Assembly (NCBI GenBank): GCA_048013815.1
Contig: CM106586.1
Span: forward strand, 11,036,001 to 11,100,000
DNA: 64,000 nucleotides
Origin: Setoptus koraiensis
Taxonomy: Eukaryota > Arthropoda
Direction of reading: 5' to 3'
Under the pieces are notes generated by a model. It worked only from the letters and a program-made list of their open reading frames with translations, was not told where the DNA came from and did not search any database. Numbering within the stretch: position 1 is the first letter of the stretch; each line of letters opens with the position of its first letter. This document shows positions 32,802-43,422 of this stretch, one piece after another. Made by a program: the position numbers and the translations under genes.

Positions 32802-35800
32802 TATACACACAGCCTGTGTCGTGCAGGTATGTATTTCACCGGCAAGTTAGTTACACTTACAAGTGTGCCGAGCATAGCAAGTGTGCATAGCACGCCGCGG
32901 CAAGTATGGGGCCAGGTATAAGTAATCACTTTTTTCAGCCACCCACTTGACTATTTACTGGCACTGCTGACTTTACATGTGACTACTGGCTGCAACTCGT
33001 TGCAAGTGACTTGCCAGCGCACTGTAAACACAACCCAACTGGTAATAACCCAACAATGGGCATTGCATGAGCTGTTTGTGCCAGCGGCGCCAGGGCCCTC
33101 TAATTGAAATCCACCGTTGAACAGCGGTAGCGGTGTGTGTGACAGTTGTTCGGCTAACGGCAACTTGGCTGTCGGGTTCGTATGAATAAACAATTGATTA
33201 GTATCGGATATCAGCCGCTCCAATGACTGATACATTGGGCCCGCGTGTGTGTGCGTGTCCGTCTCGTAGATTATTACTTAAAATGATCTATATGCTCGAC
33301 GCGGGCCCAAACGCGAACACGAACCAACAAACGCAAACCTATCTGCGTGTTTTCGTCTCATTTACTTGCCTGCCGACCCATTGTTTTGGGCATTGGCAAG
33401 CATCGAGCCGCCATCGGTGTACGCGCTTGTTACGGTTACGCAACGAGGCCCTTCGTTAGCACGTATTGTTCGTTTGAGTGGCGTTTGTTTGAACTTCACC
33501 GTATTTGTGTTTTTGTTCCCTTGTTTATATTTGTCTCGCTGCTCCGTTTGCGGCCGCCCCACAAATATGTTTCGTCTGGCGTCGTTGCTCGCCACCGTTG
33601 TGCATTTGTGCCGCCCAAGTTTCGGGCCGTTCTGGGCCGTTTCCAGCTCGGTGGGCCGGCTTGTGTCGGCGCGCCCAGCCACAAGCCCGGATCCGCGACC
33701 GGCCATGCCGGCGATCCGAGTGAAGATTTCAATCAACTAATGAAGCTGCAAGATATCGCCGGCTTACGCCACTCGTGGGCGCACTTTCTAATCGTTGGCC
33801 ACACACAATTTCGCTCTATTTTCCCATTGTGATACAACGTCCACAATGACAACTCAAGTTTCGGCTGGCCCGTCGTGCCGCCCCGCGCACAACTCAACTC
33901 CATCTTGATAACCAAGATAACGGTTTACAGATACCGCACATAAAGATTGAGTGTCGTGATGAGGCCCCGCGAGCGGCCAAAACGAGCGTTTGGGCCGTTT
34001 GTGGGCCGTTTTGGGCCAGTCTGATAACAGTTGTGGACAGTTGCGAGTGCCGACGCTCGCCAATGTTGCTGCCAGCGAGCACGACTTGGCCAGGGCGCAG
34101 CGAATAAAAACTGTCCATATTGTCAATACATTATCATTATTATTTCAAGCACACAAAATGACATAGAGCACATTGCCGTCCAGTCGATATAATAATAATT
34201 TCGCAATCAATTCTGGGAATGTCGCCCACAAATGAGGCAACGTTGCAGCGTTGCGCCACCACCAAATAGTCAGATGAGAACAACCACTTGTCTACTAATC
34301 TACTGGTGCTCTTTTTGCTCGTCCACTTTCACACTTGCCCACGGTCTCTCTCTCTCTCTCTCTCTCCCTCTCTGTTCACTTGTCTCACTTTGCTCGACCA
34401 ATTTACGGAGCGTCAGTGCTCGTGTAGCGACTGACTCGCCTGTTATAATCATCTTTTTTACCGAACAACATTTGACACACACACACACACACAAAATTGT
34501 TGGGCCTCGCCAATTTTAATGTCCGGCAAAACACGTTGTGTCCAGTCGCACCAGTTAACTGGTCAGCCAGTGGACTGGTGAAGCGTGTCGCAAGTTAGAT
34601 TGCGTTCACGCACGCACAAACAGTTTATCATTGAGCGTTACAGTTTTGCACAAACTGACCACTACGGGGTGCTAGTTGCGAGCCGTCGCATGGATGGCGC
34701 CAATTGGTCACACTGTCCAGACTGGCTGGACGCCAGTTTTGGGCCCCGTTCGCTGGCCAGCGCGAATGCCACCGCTGGACAAGCACGTGGCAAGTGGCAT
34801 AATTTGTGCAACTTGTACAAATGCCAGTTGTCCGCAACTGCAATTCGGATCAGGACTGGAATTGGCATTGTGGAGGCAATTGGCACATATGCAAATTGCT
34901 TACATGACAGCCCGTTTGGGTGTCGCATCATCGCAACAACATGACGTGCAAGTGAATTCTAGCGCCTCTAACACATGTACTTAGTACATGCCAGCCAGCC
35001 GCAACAAATGCTGCCCGAAATACCAGTGACGCAATGGTATGTCGGTGCTATTCCCAATTGACAACAACGCCAACGCCGCCGACAACGAAAGATAGCGGGC
35101 CAATTCGTGTCACTGGTATCACACGGGGGGGGGCTGGCTGGCTGTCCGAATGTCGCTGGCGGGCTAACGGGCTGCTCGTTGTGGCAAAATGCGACAGCGC
35201 ACGGGCAGCCCAGATAAATAATCAATTTTATCGCACCGCTAGGTCTCGCCGTTTCGAATGACGCCAGCGCGCGCGGGGCCCCAGTTCGTGTGCGGCAACG
35301 CACGCCAGCCAGCGAGCCGTGGCCAGATATGGCCTGACACAGCGAGCAAGCAAGCAAGAGTCTTGTTGCCGGGGCCCCTTGTCTTGTTCGTCTGGTGCGA
35401 GCTCGGACATTCGACCGACAGTTTGGGCGTCACTGCTCAGCTGCTGCCACCGGCGGCAGCAGTGGCAGCTTGTCGGCCAAACTGGCCAGTCGATGATATA
35501 ACTAGCCAGTAATAGGGCAGCAGTAATATGAGTCATCGCATGGACCGCCATGATGATGCCAGTCGTTGTAACAGCGGTCGTGTTAGCGGTTGTGGGCCGC
35601 CACCGCCGCCGCCGCCGAGAAAAAGCAAAATCACTTAAATATGTTAACATGTCGCGGATAAGTGGAGAAACATTTTTAAGAAGCCAGCCAATACCGAGAA
35701 ACAACAATCTGGCTGGTTGTTGGTGGCAGCGAGCGGCCAGATTTGCCAACAGCGCCGCAGTGAGCGCGAACAACAAATATAGCGGCGCTCGGTACGGTGG

Positions 35801-36750
35801 AGGGGGGGGGGCGTAAGAGTAACCGATGTAAAAGTAACCAATTACTCAAGGTGGTTTCGGCGGGCCGGCTCCCGCGGCTGACATTTGAGCCGCGGCGGAC
35901 GCCGCTAAGCAGCGTTCGATTGTCCCCCAATCTAACCAATCAGCGCATAGATAGATCATCGTGTCATCGGGCGCTCGGTCCATCGCGGGCCGGGCAGCCC
36001 GGCAGCCCGTCATCCCGGCATCCCGGCGCCGGGATCCATCTCCGTCTTGCAGGCAGAGCAGAGCTGAGCGGTGGAGCTGGCTAGAGCTGAGTGGGCCCCA
36101 CTAGGCTCGAGTCGAGAGGAGCCGAGTGGATTGAGTGTTGCTGGCGTCGTCGTCATTACTATCATTCATTTAATTTCATGATAAGCTCACTATTGACAAG
36201 TGGCGCTGTTCATGCGCACCATCCATTGTGACCCCGTCCTCTGGCCTCCCGTTGTCCGCCCCGCAGCCCCGCAGCCCCGCAGCCCCTCGGCCCTCAGCCC
36301 CTCAGCTCGGCCGCGTTGATCTTCTTTGTCTTTGGGGCCAGTGAGGGTCTTGCTCTAGTTACTGGCGAGCCGCTGGCAGGCGATTGGAGGGATCTGAGCG
36401 AGCGAGCGATCCGTCGGGAAAGCCATCGGGTATCTGGCAGATTGAATGGTGAGTGGTCGGATACTGGCGACTAGATACTGTGTGACTTGGCAGCAACTTT
36501 TAGTATAATATTAATATATTATCGTCTGGCGCTTGAGTGCTGCCACTCTCTTTATATCAATAGCGATTATTATAATGATAATGTCACCGTAATGTTGGCG
36601 CTGCAACACACTCAACTGGCGCAACTCACAATATGCTGTCGAGCCAGCGATACTTGTGCCAGCGGGGCCCATACGACACTCAAAACAATATCTCTGTATA
36701 TGTCTGTACATGTCTGTATACATCTGTATATACAGGGATGTGTGTTGACA

Positions 36751-36860
36751 GTATTTGGCGAGTATTTGGCGAGTATTTGGCGGGTATTTGGCGAGTATTT
36801 GGCGAGTATTTGGCGAGTATTCGGCGAGTATTTGGCGAGTGTTTGGCGAGCATTTGGAGA
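36751..36860 (+). repeat. 11-bp minisatellite, ten copies
   Basis: Ten tandem copies of GTATTTGGCGA, the last three degenerate (GTATTCGGCGA further in, GTGTTTGGCGA and GCATTTGGAGA at the end). All three plus-strand frames stay open, giving a spurious repeated peptide. See the second, unrelated 11-bp array at 37097. Confidence 0.95.
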
Positions 36861-37096
36861 GGAGTGGCGACAGCCAGAGTAGAAATAGAAGTCGTTTGGG
36901 GGGCCCGCTGTCGAAATTGAATCGAATTCAATCGAATGCGATTGAAGTGAATGAAATGCAAGTTAATCTCGCCGGCCTGCATACACACACACTCGCATAA
37001 AGTGTATTGATGTGTGTATTTGTCATTCGACACACTGAATTTGCTTATGGCAGACTCAGCAATATCACTTGGTGTCATTAACATTGCCAGCCACTG

Positions 37097-37173
37097 CATG
37101 ATACTGGCATGATACTGGCATGATACTGGCATGATACTGGCATGATACTGGCATGATACCGGCATGATACGAT
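37097..37173 (+). repeat. second 11-bp minisatellite, seven copies
   Basis: Seven tandem copies of CATGATACTGG; copies 6 and 7 are degenerate (CATGATACCGG, CATGATACGAT). Its sequence is unrelated to the 11-bp array that ends 236 bp upstream, but the period is identical. Confidence 0.95.
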
Positions 37174-37430
37174 CCCGCGAGATAATAGAAAGCTCTTGAG
37201 CCAAGACAATGACCCATTATCACAGTTTCAGCAGTCAGCCAATCTCACAGGTCTCGCCAGTACAAATAGGTGCATAGCGCCCATTAATGCACCAGGTTAG
37301 CGGGTTAGCGAATTGGCTTTAATTTGTATGGGTCAATTGGTGTCATGTGAGTGGCTTGTTGTGCCAGTTGGCACCTTGAGAGCGCCCCGATTGAATGGGA
37401 TAAACTATAATAGATCAACAGCGGCAACAT

Positions 37431-37740
37431 TTGATTTGATCTGATTCGTTCTGACTTGATTTGGTCTGATTTAATTTGATTCGATTTGATTTGATGTGAT
37501 GTGATATAATGTGATTTGACTCGGCTCAGCTCGGCCAGATTCGATTTAAATAGAATTGTGCACTGGCGTTCGAATTGGATCCACTGGGCCTCACTGGGGC
37601 CGGCTCAGTCTGGGCAGATAGGCTCGTGAACAACAGAATGGAAAAGAACAGAGCTGGGCCGAGTCAAGCCGAGCTGAGCAGAGCAGAGCAGAAAAGAAGC
37701 GAGAATTGAATTGAATTGAATTAAATAGAATGGGGAGAGG
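37431..37740 (+). repeat. cryptic pentanucleotide repeats
   Basis: From 37431 to about 37550 some 24 consecutive in-phase 5-mers are variants of GATTT (TTGAT in the written phase), drifting to GCTCA. A second run (37636-37740) drifts from GAGCC to GAGCA to TTGAA to TAGAA, again strictly in 5-bp phase. Confidence 0.8.
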
Positions 37741-37997
37741 GAGAAGTCTCATTACAGGCACGTTCATTTTGGCTTGCAGCAACATTGACATCGGCTTTTG
37801 TGTCAGCGGAGACGATAGATGTGTGAGATATGTTTGATATAACAAACAAATGTTAGCTGCCTTGTTAGGACATGGAACACCAGAGCATGATAACACTTGC
37901 CTGGCGCGCACTTGTTTGCCTAACCGGTGACTGACGGCGCCACTGCCGCTGGCTGCCTCTAATCGAATCTAATCTCCTAAGCGATCTCACTTTTGCA

Positions 37998-38172
37998 CCG
38001 ACAACAACTACGACAACAACTGCGACAACAACTGCGACAACAACTGCGACAACAACTGCGACAACAACGACAACAACGACAACAACCACGACCACGGCAA
38101 CAGCGGCAGCAGCAACAACAACGACAGCAGCAACTACGCCAACGACAACAACAACGACAACAACGACAGCAG
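37998..38172 (+). repeat. 12-bp then 9-bp CGACAACAA repeat
   Basis: Five copies of CGACAACAACTG (the first ending CTA) followed by 9-bp CGACAACAA units and irregular CAG/CAA/CGA trinucleotides. The opposite strand reads as poly-Val, which is an artefact of the repeat. Confidence 0.9.
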
Positions 38173-39214
38173 ATAGCTGCAATGGACTCCTTTCAGCACA
38201 TAATTGGCTTTATCTATATAAATCTGTGCGCGCGTGTATCTCTCTGTATCTCTCACAGTTGGTGTTTGTTTACTTGTGGTGCCCAACGATGTAGCCAGAC
38301 AGTGCCTATCTTGGCCAGTTGTTACGTAACAAAACACACTGTTGTTCCTGTTTTGTAGCTGGCGCGGCCCGTGCTTGCCACGAGCAGCACGGGCAAAACG
38401 GCCAGCACGGACAGCACGAGCAGTACGTGTGGCTGCACGAGCTGCCGGGCGCCTGGTAAGCCGGAGTAGATCATCCGCTGCTGTCATGTGAACTTGTTAT
38501 GGCGGACAGAAGAAGTTGTTCTTGTTTGTTTGTTTCGTTGCAAACAGCAAAAAACAGCGAAGGAGAGGGGCGGACGCTAAGTGCTCGCAACGACAGCCAA
38601 CCAGCGAGCGCCCAGTTAAGTGGACTCACTTCGATAATCCAGCGATTGCGACACTTTTGAGCTTTCGAAGCCAGCCAGCCCGCCCGCTAGCGGGCCCCCA
38701 ACGAGCACTTGACGGCAATTGTAAAATGCTGCCGCTAATAATGACATCTGTGTGTCTGGGGCGCGCGTAATCTTAATTCATTCTCGAGTATTATCATTAG
38801 TGTGTCTGGGCCGAACCGTAGCTTGCATCATTCATTGACTGGCGTGTCATATTGTGCCTATATCTGGGCGGGCTGACACACACACTGCAGACTGTGCGTG
38901 GCGGAGGCCCGTTATTTGTGTGACCGACCTGTCTCCGCGGGGGCCGGCACTCGCTCAAAGTGTCGGCTTGTTGGACCGCTCGCCGGCCTACTCCAATGTG
39001 TGCCGCCGCGCCTCAAAATGTGCGCCCGCCAACCGCCAACAACAATGCCCGACAACACTGCCAGCGACACTGCCGGCGACACTGCCAGCATGACAGCAAC
39101 AACGGGCCCCAAAAACCAACGACAAATGCCGGCCCAACGAGCAAGGTAGCGCCCTCCAACTAATAAGCCAGCGCGCTTACTGGCGGTATAACGCGCGCGC
39201 GCGAATTACACTTG

Positions 39215-39287
39215 TCGTTGCGACAATTGTGTCGCTGTCACAGACGACGAAACGTTGTGTGTGACAACGACACAATTGTCGAAACGA
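39215..39287. repeat. 73-bp hairpin, 28-bp arms, 17-bp loop
   Basis: Arms 39215-39242 and 39260-39287 are reverse complements at 26 of 28 positions, including CGACAATTGTGTCG facing CGACACAATTGTCG. On the minus strand one of the two mismatches becomes a G-U wobble. Size and loop length lie in the range of animal pre-miRNA hairpins, but nothing shows it is transcribed. Confidence 0.75.
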
Positions 39288-39796
39288 CCAACAACCGCTC
39301 AACCACCGCCAAAAGGGGCCAAAGGGGCCAAAGAGGAAGGGAGAACGGGGGCAGGGGAAGCGCCTCGTTGAGCTATAATTGAGCCGGTGCCAGTGGAAAC
39401 GGTTATTTTTTGCAATGTTTGTTTGCGTTGCGCGGCGCGGCGCGGCTCGGCGACTAGACGCTCGATTGGTTTCCTTCACGGCACTTATTGGGGCGCCAGT
39501 TGAGTCTTTTTGCACTTGCAGCCGCACATGGTGACGCATCAGCAATCATAGAACAGCGCCGGCCCGAATATGATTTGGGCGACGTTGGGGGCACTTGTTT
39601 AAAGCGAGCAGCGCTAGTTTGTATCGTCGCGCCGGCCCCAAAAGGCTGGCCAAGAGAGCCGGCCCGGCCCGGCCCCGCCCGGCGCACCGAAATGTTAAAT
39701 CGAGCAAGTTCATTATCGCCGCATATCGCCGGCCTGCCCGGTACGTGCCGGGCCGGGGTGTGTGGTCGTGCATGCGGCCGAATATATCACTGCATG

Positions 39797-39880
39797 TCGC
39801 TATGCGGTTTTAGATATCGCTATGCGGCTGGAGATATCGCTATGCGGCTGCATACATCACTGAGCGGCGGCGCATACATA
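39797..39880 (+). repeat. 20-bp minisatellite, about four copies
   Basis: TCGCTATGCGG followed by a 9-bp variable part recurs at 39797, 39817, 39837 and, degenerate, 39857 (TCACTGAGCGG). A looser 12-bp repeat (CATGCCTCATAC-like, three copies) lies nearby at 40171-40210. Confidence 0.85.
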
Positions 39881-40393
39881 TCGCCGCTATATATAGACGG
39901 GCCAGTTGTCGGTTGGGCTCCATTGTTGATTGTGTGCGCTTGATCGATTGGGACCGGCCAGCGCCCGTCTATCCGGTGCCCGTGCGTTGCCGTGTCGGAC
40001 GCACGAGAACCGGCGCCGCGCCGCACCGCGCACACAACGGGCGACCCGCGCCTCAGCCAGATATCATTGTATCGGCGGCGCCGTGCCGGGAGTAAACAAC
40101 CGGTGCACAGTAGCCGCCCTAATTGGTACACTATACTCGTCGTATATATCCGACATAACTATGCGTTATGCCATGCCTCATACCGTGCCCCACACTATGC
40201 CTCACACTGTGCGCGCGTTATACTCTGCGGCCAACGGCAAGCCACTTACCCGATGCCGAGCGGTGCGTGTGGGGCGCGCGGGCGCGGATTAACCGATGAC
40301 TGGCTCGTAATTTATGCCAAATAATTTATGTGTGCAAAGAGCGACAGAGACAGAGAGATGTATGTGTGTGATAATATAATTGCGTAACTCTGG

Positions 40394-40516
40394 CTTGCCA
40401 CTAGTTACGGCTCGCCACCAGCCACCAGCCACGGCTTGCCACGGGCCACGGCTTGCCACGGGCCAGGGCTTGCCGCTGGCGCGGTGGCGCGTGCCGCCAG
40501 CCGTAACTAGTGACAA
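40394..40516. repeat. inverted repeat enclosing a 17-bp tandem repeat
   Basis: CACTAGTTACGGCT (40399-40412) and AGCCGTAACTAGTG (40499-40512) are perfect inverted arms, and similarity continues outward and inward to about 24 bp. Between them, GGCTTGCCACGGGCCAC recurs about three times. No target-site duplication is visible outside the arms. Confidence 0.8.
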
Positions 40517-41178
40517 GAATTAGACAGCAGCGACTAACTTGGGCCAAATGAAAACAAACACAACTCACACGACAAAAACAACGACACAACAGTAATTGTG
40601 TCTTGCAAGCTCAATTAGTTGCCCATAGATAGCCATCATGCTATCGTTACCTGTGCCGTGTCGCTGATGGCGCTGCTATCGGTGGCCGCCATCGCGGCCG
40701 CTGTCTGGCCGACTGGCCAGCGGGCTCTCGAATTACCTATAGTCTCTATCCATCCATATATGTATGTATATATATTGTACATTGTGTGTCGTCGTCGTCG
40801 TTGCGCCGGCCAGCGGCTCGTGTTTTTATTGTTGCCACTCATAAGTTACCAATACATGGGAGTGGGCGCGACGAACGGGTTGCATGGCGCGCCGGGCCGG
40901 CCTAATGGGGCCAATGCCGAGAGCGACAGTCTGACAGTTTTGGCGCTTTTCGCGCCGCTTTTGCCAGCTCGGCCCGCCAGTCGCGCCGCCAGTCGCGCCG
41001 CCAGAGCGACCCGGTCCGAGCTGGCAGAGACGGCCGGCCAGGGGAGGGGGGAGAATAAACAAATTGCGCAACACACGAGAGTAGTATGACCAACATGACC
41101 GGTTGTCGCTCTTTTTGTCCACTCGTTGTGCCCGCTGCAATTGTATAGAGCGGCAGCGGCTGCGCCAGTTATAACATA

Positions 41179-41786
41179 TTACATAACAGTAAGTAACTGT
41201 GTTGTTATTATTATTGTGCGAGAAAGATGAGCGGCTGGCGGCCTGCTGGCGAGCGACAAATAGAAATAGAAATAAAATAGAATGGAAGCGAAGGGAATGG
41301 AATATATTCATGTTATTCATGCTGCTGCCGCAGTCTAGCCACCATTTACTGCCAGTTTGGCCCGCTTGCCACCGCATACGAGCTAGCTTGCCATCACGAT
41401 ACGAGCCAGACCGTGCACGAGCCGCACCGTGAACGGGCCAGACGGAGCGCGGCGCGGGAGAGCGGCACAGCGCCAGAGTATTATGACCGGGCCGACCAGG
41501 GCAAGCTGGGTATTATGTAATAACAACAACCGGCTCGGCGGGCCCGCAATACAGGCGCCAGCAGCGCCACCAATTGAATCGGCAGAACAAGTGGACAGAG
41601 GTGAATGAGTGGAATTTAGTTTGTGGCATTCGGCATCGCGAGTTATGTAACGGCAGAGGCGGCGGCAGCGCCAATAGAATTGGCGCTTGTCGATTACTGC
41701 TGCCGACTTACCGCTGCTGCTGCTGCTAGCGCCGCCGTTACATAACTCGGTATGCGGCTTTGCGCTCGCCATGCCCAGTTATGTAA
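41179..41786. promoter_or_regulatory. cluster of five TTATGTAA sites (PAR-bZIP/C/EBP-like)
   Basis: TTATGTAA or its complement TTACATAA occurs at 41179, 41513, 41643, 41738 and 41779. This octamer is the core bound by PAR-domain bZIP factors (VRI/PDP1 in flies, HLF/DBP in vertebrates). The last three lie in related copies (GAGTTATGTAACGGC, its inverted form, and CAGTTATGTAACGGG), so they are not independent. Regulatory function for PKA-RII, 2.3 kb downstream, is inference. Confidence 0.3.
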
Positions 41787-41907
41787 CGGGCCGCCAGTTG
41801 CGGCTTTCGCGTAGCTCGCGCTGTCGTTTGATGCAGCAGCACCCTCGGCACCGCTATACTCGGCGCGCATATAAAGCTAGCGTCATAAAACCGTTATGTG
41901 TACCCTT

Positions 41908-41912
<5 letters not shown>

Positions 41913-41995
<83 letters not shown>

Positions 41996-42138
41996 TGTTT
42001 GTGTCGAGCGAGCGCGGCCAATATAAACTGGTGTGCGCAACTGGGGCAATGTCGACGCAATTAGATTTAAATTAGAATTGCCAGCGTGCGTGTGTAGCTG
42101 CCACCTGCTTGACTGGTGAAGAGGCCAGTTGGATAGCT

Positions 42139-42191
<53 letters not shown>

Positions 42192-42231
42192 CACACGCGC
42201 ACACACACACACGCGCACACACACGCGCACA
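41913..42231. repeat. facing (TG)n and (CA)n tracts
   Basis: An uninterrupted (TG)41 at 41913-41994 faces a (CA)n tract with a few CG steps at 42144-42231, about 150 bp away. The spacer contains GTGTAGCT (42092-42099) facing AGCTACAC (42135-42142) next to the CA tract. If transcribed as one RNA, the arms could pair over about 80 bp. Confidence 0.9.
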
Positions 42232-42555
42232 ACATAAATTCCGATCGAATTGAGTCTACGAGGCGCCTAGTCTAGGCGGCCTACGCTGGGAGCTAAACGA
42301 GAGCCAGCCAGCGGACAGACTTCGCCACAAACTCTGTCACAGATTGTGCTGCTGCTGCTGGCGCTGTTGCTGGCCCCACGAGAATGCTCTTTTGAGCTGG
42401 TGCGCACCCGCGCGCAGCCCCCGGCCCTGGCGTTCGCGCCTCGCCACCTAGGGTCGCCCAGTGCGTCTAGTGCGCCTGGTGCGCATTGGGCCAGTGTGTG
42501 GGGCCCCGTGCGTGTCGGCCCAGTGTGTGTGCGCGCGCGCTGGCCTAGCCTGCGA

Positions 42556-42590
42556 GTGTTTGTGGCGTTGCCGATAAGCGCCACAAACAC
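42556..42590. repeat. perfect 12-bp hairpin, 11-bp loop
   Basis: GTGTTTGTGGCG (42556-42567) and CGCCACAAACAC (42579-42590), directly before another TG-rich tract (42593-42643). Confidence 0.85.
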
Positions 42591-43177
42591 AATTTGTGTG
42601 TGTGAGTGTGTGTGTGTGTGTGTGCGTGTGTGCGTGTGTGTGTGACGCAACTGCTGGCAGTCAACTGGCTATAGAATGGCGGCTCGCGAGGGTGTTTGTG
42701 TCGGGCGAGCCAGTGTTGCGCACACACGGCGCACACAAGTTGCAATGAGAAGCTTGCCACTGTCACCGCCGTTGCTTGCCTGGCCAGCCTGAGTGTGTGT
42801 GCTTGTGCGTGTGCCATACTTGCGGGGGATGCTGATATCTTGCCGAGTTGCCTAGTGGCGGTGCCGCTCACTAAACTGGTGCTATATTGAGTATGAATGG
42901 CTCAGGGGGGGGGAGGCAAGCCAACGCGCACACACACACACACTCTGTCTCTGCTGATATCTTGGACACAGCACTATGTACCATGCACAGAGCATCGGGG
43001 GGTGGGGTGGGGGAGGGAACAAAGCTGGCTTCCTCTGTGCGTGTGTGTGCGTGTGTGTGTGCGGCGCTGGCCACAAACACGTACGACACGCACGCACACG
43101 CGCTCCAAGTTGGCCAATGCGACGCACAAACAACCAGCAGCGTATAGCACCCCAGCGCACCACATATAACATAGACA

Positions 43178-43224
43178 TTTATATATATATAAATATATAT
43201 ATATTTATATATATAAATATATAT
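43178..43224. repeat. AT microsatellite
   Basis: Alternating AT with TTT/AAA interruptions. It marks the return to AT-rich sequence before PKA-RII. Confidence 0.9.
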
Positions 43225-43377
43225 GGTTATACACGGTGTAGTAGCTGCAGCAAGTCGCTAGGTGCAAAATAGTGGCCTTGGTGTGTGCGCGTGTAAATGA
43301 GGATCTTCTTCTGTTCCAATGATCTGACCAATGTCTCATGTCACGGCGATACAACGGCAACTGAAATATGCAATATT

Positions 43378-43422
43378 ACACACACACGCACACGCACACA
43401 CACACACACACGCACACACACA
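43378..43422. repeat. (CA)n microsatellite with CG steps
   Basis: CACACA with CGCA interruptions; further short CA runs follow near 43714 and 43819, all within 700 bp upstream of the PKA-RII start. Confidence 0.9.

Noticed and set aside
36487-36882. Frame encoding repeated IWRVFGEYLAS blocks
   Set aside because: The peptide is a translation of the 11-bp minisatellite; all three frames are open there and flanks show no coding signal.
36751-37173. Possible CRISPR-like array
   Set aside because: Units are 11 bp and contiguous, with no unique spacers, in a eukaryotic genome.
37865-38182. Minus-strand poly-Val/Ala protein
   Set aside because: Direct reading of the CGACAACAA repeat on the opposite strand.
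41687-42064. Poly-Cys/Val and poly-His/Thr proteins
   Set aside because: Generated by the (TG)n microsatellite on both strands.
31000-43300. Dozens of overlapping frames of 60-180 codons in the GC-rich tract (for example 33347-33832, 35228-35776, 40826-41377)
   Set aside because: They overlap on all six frames, consist of GC-rich codons with no domain or biased composition, and follow from the scarcity of stop codons in GC-rich DNA.
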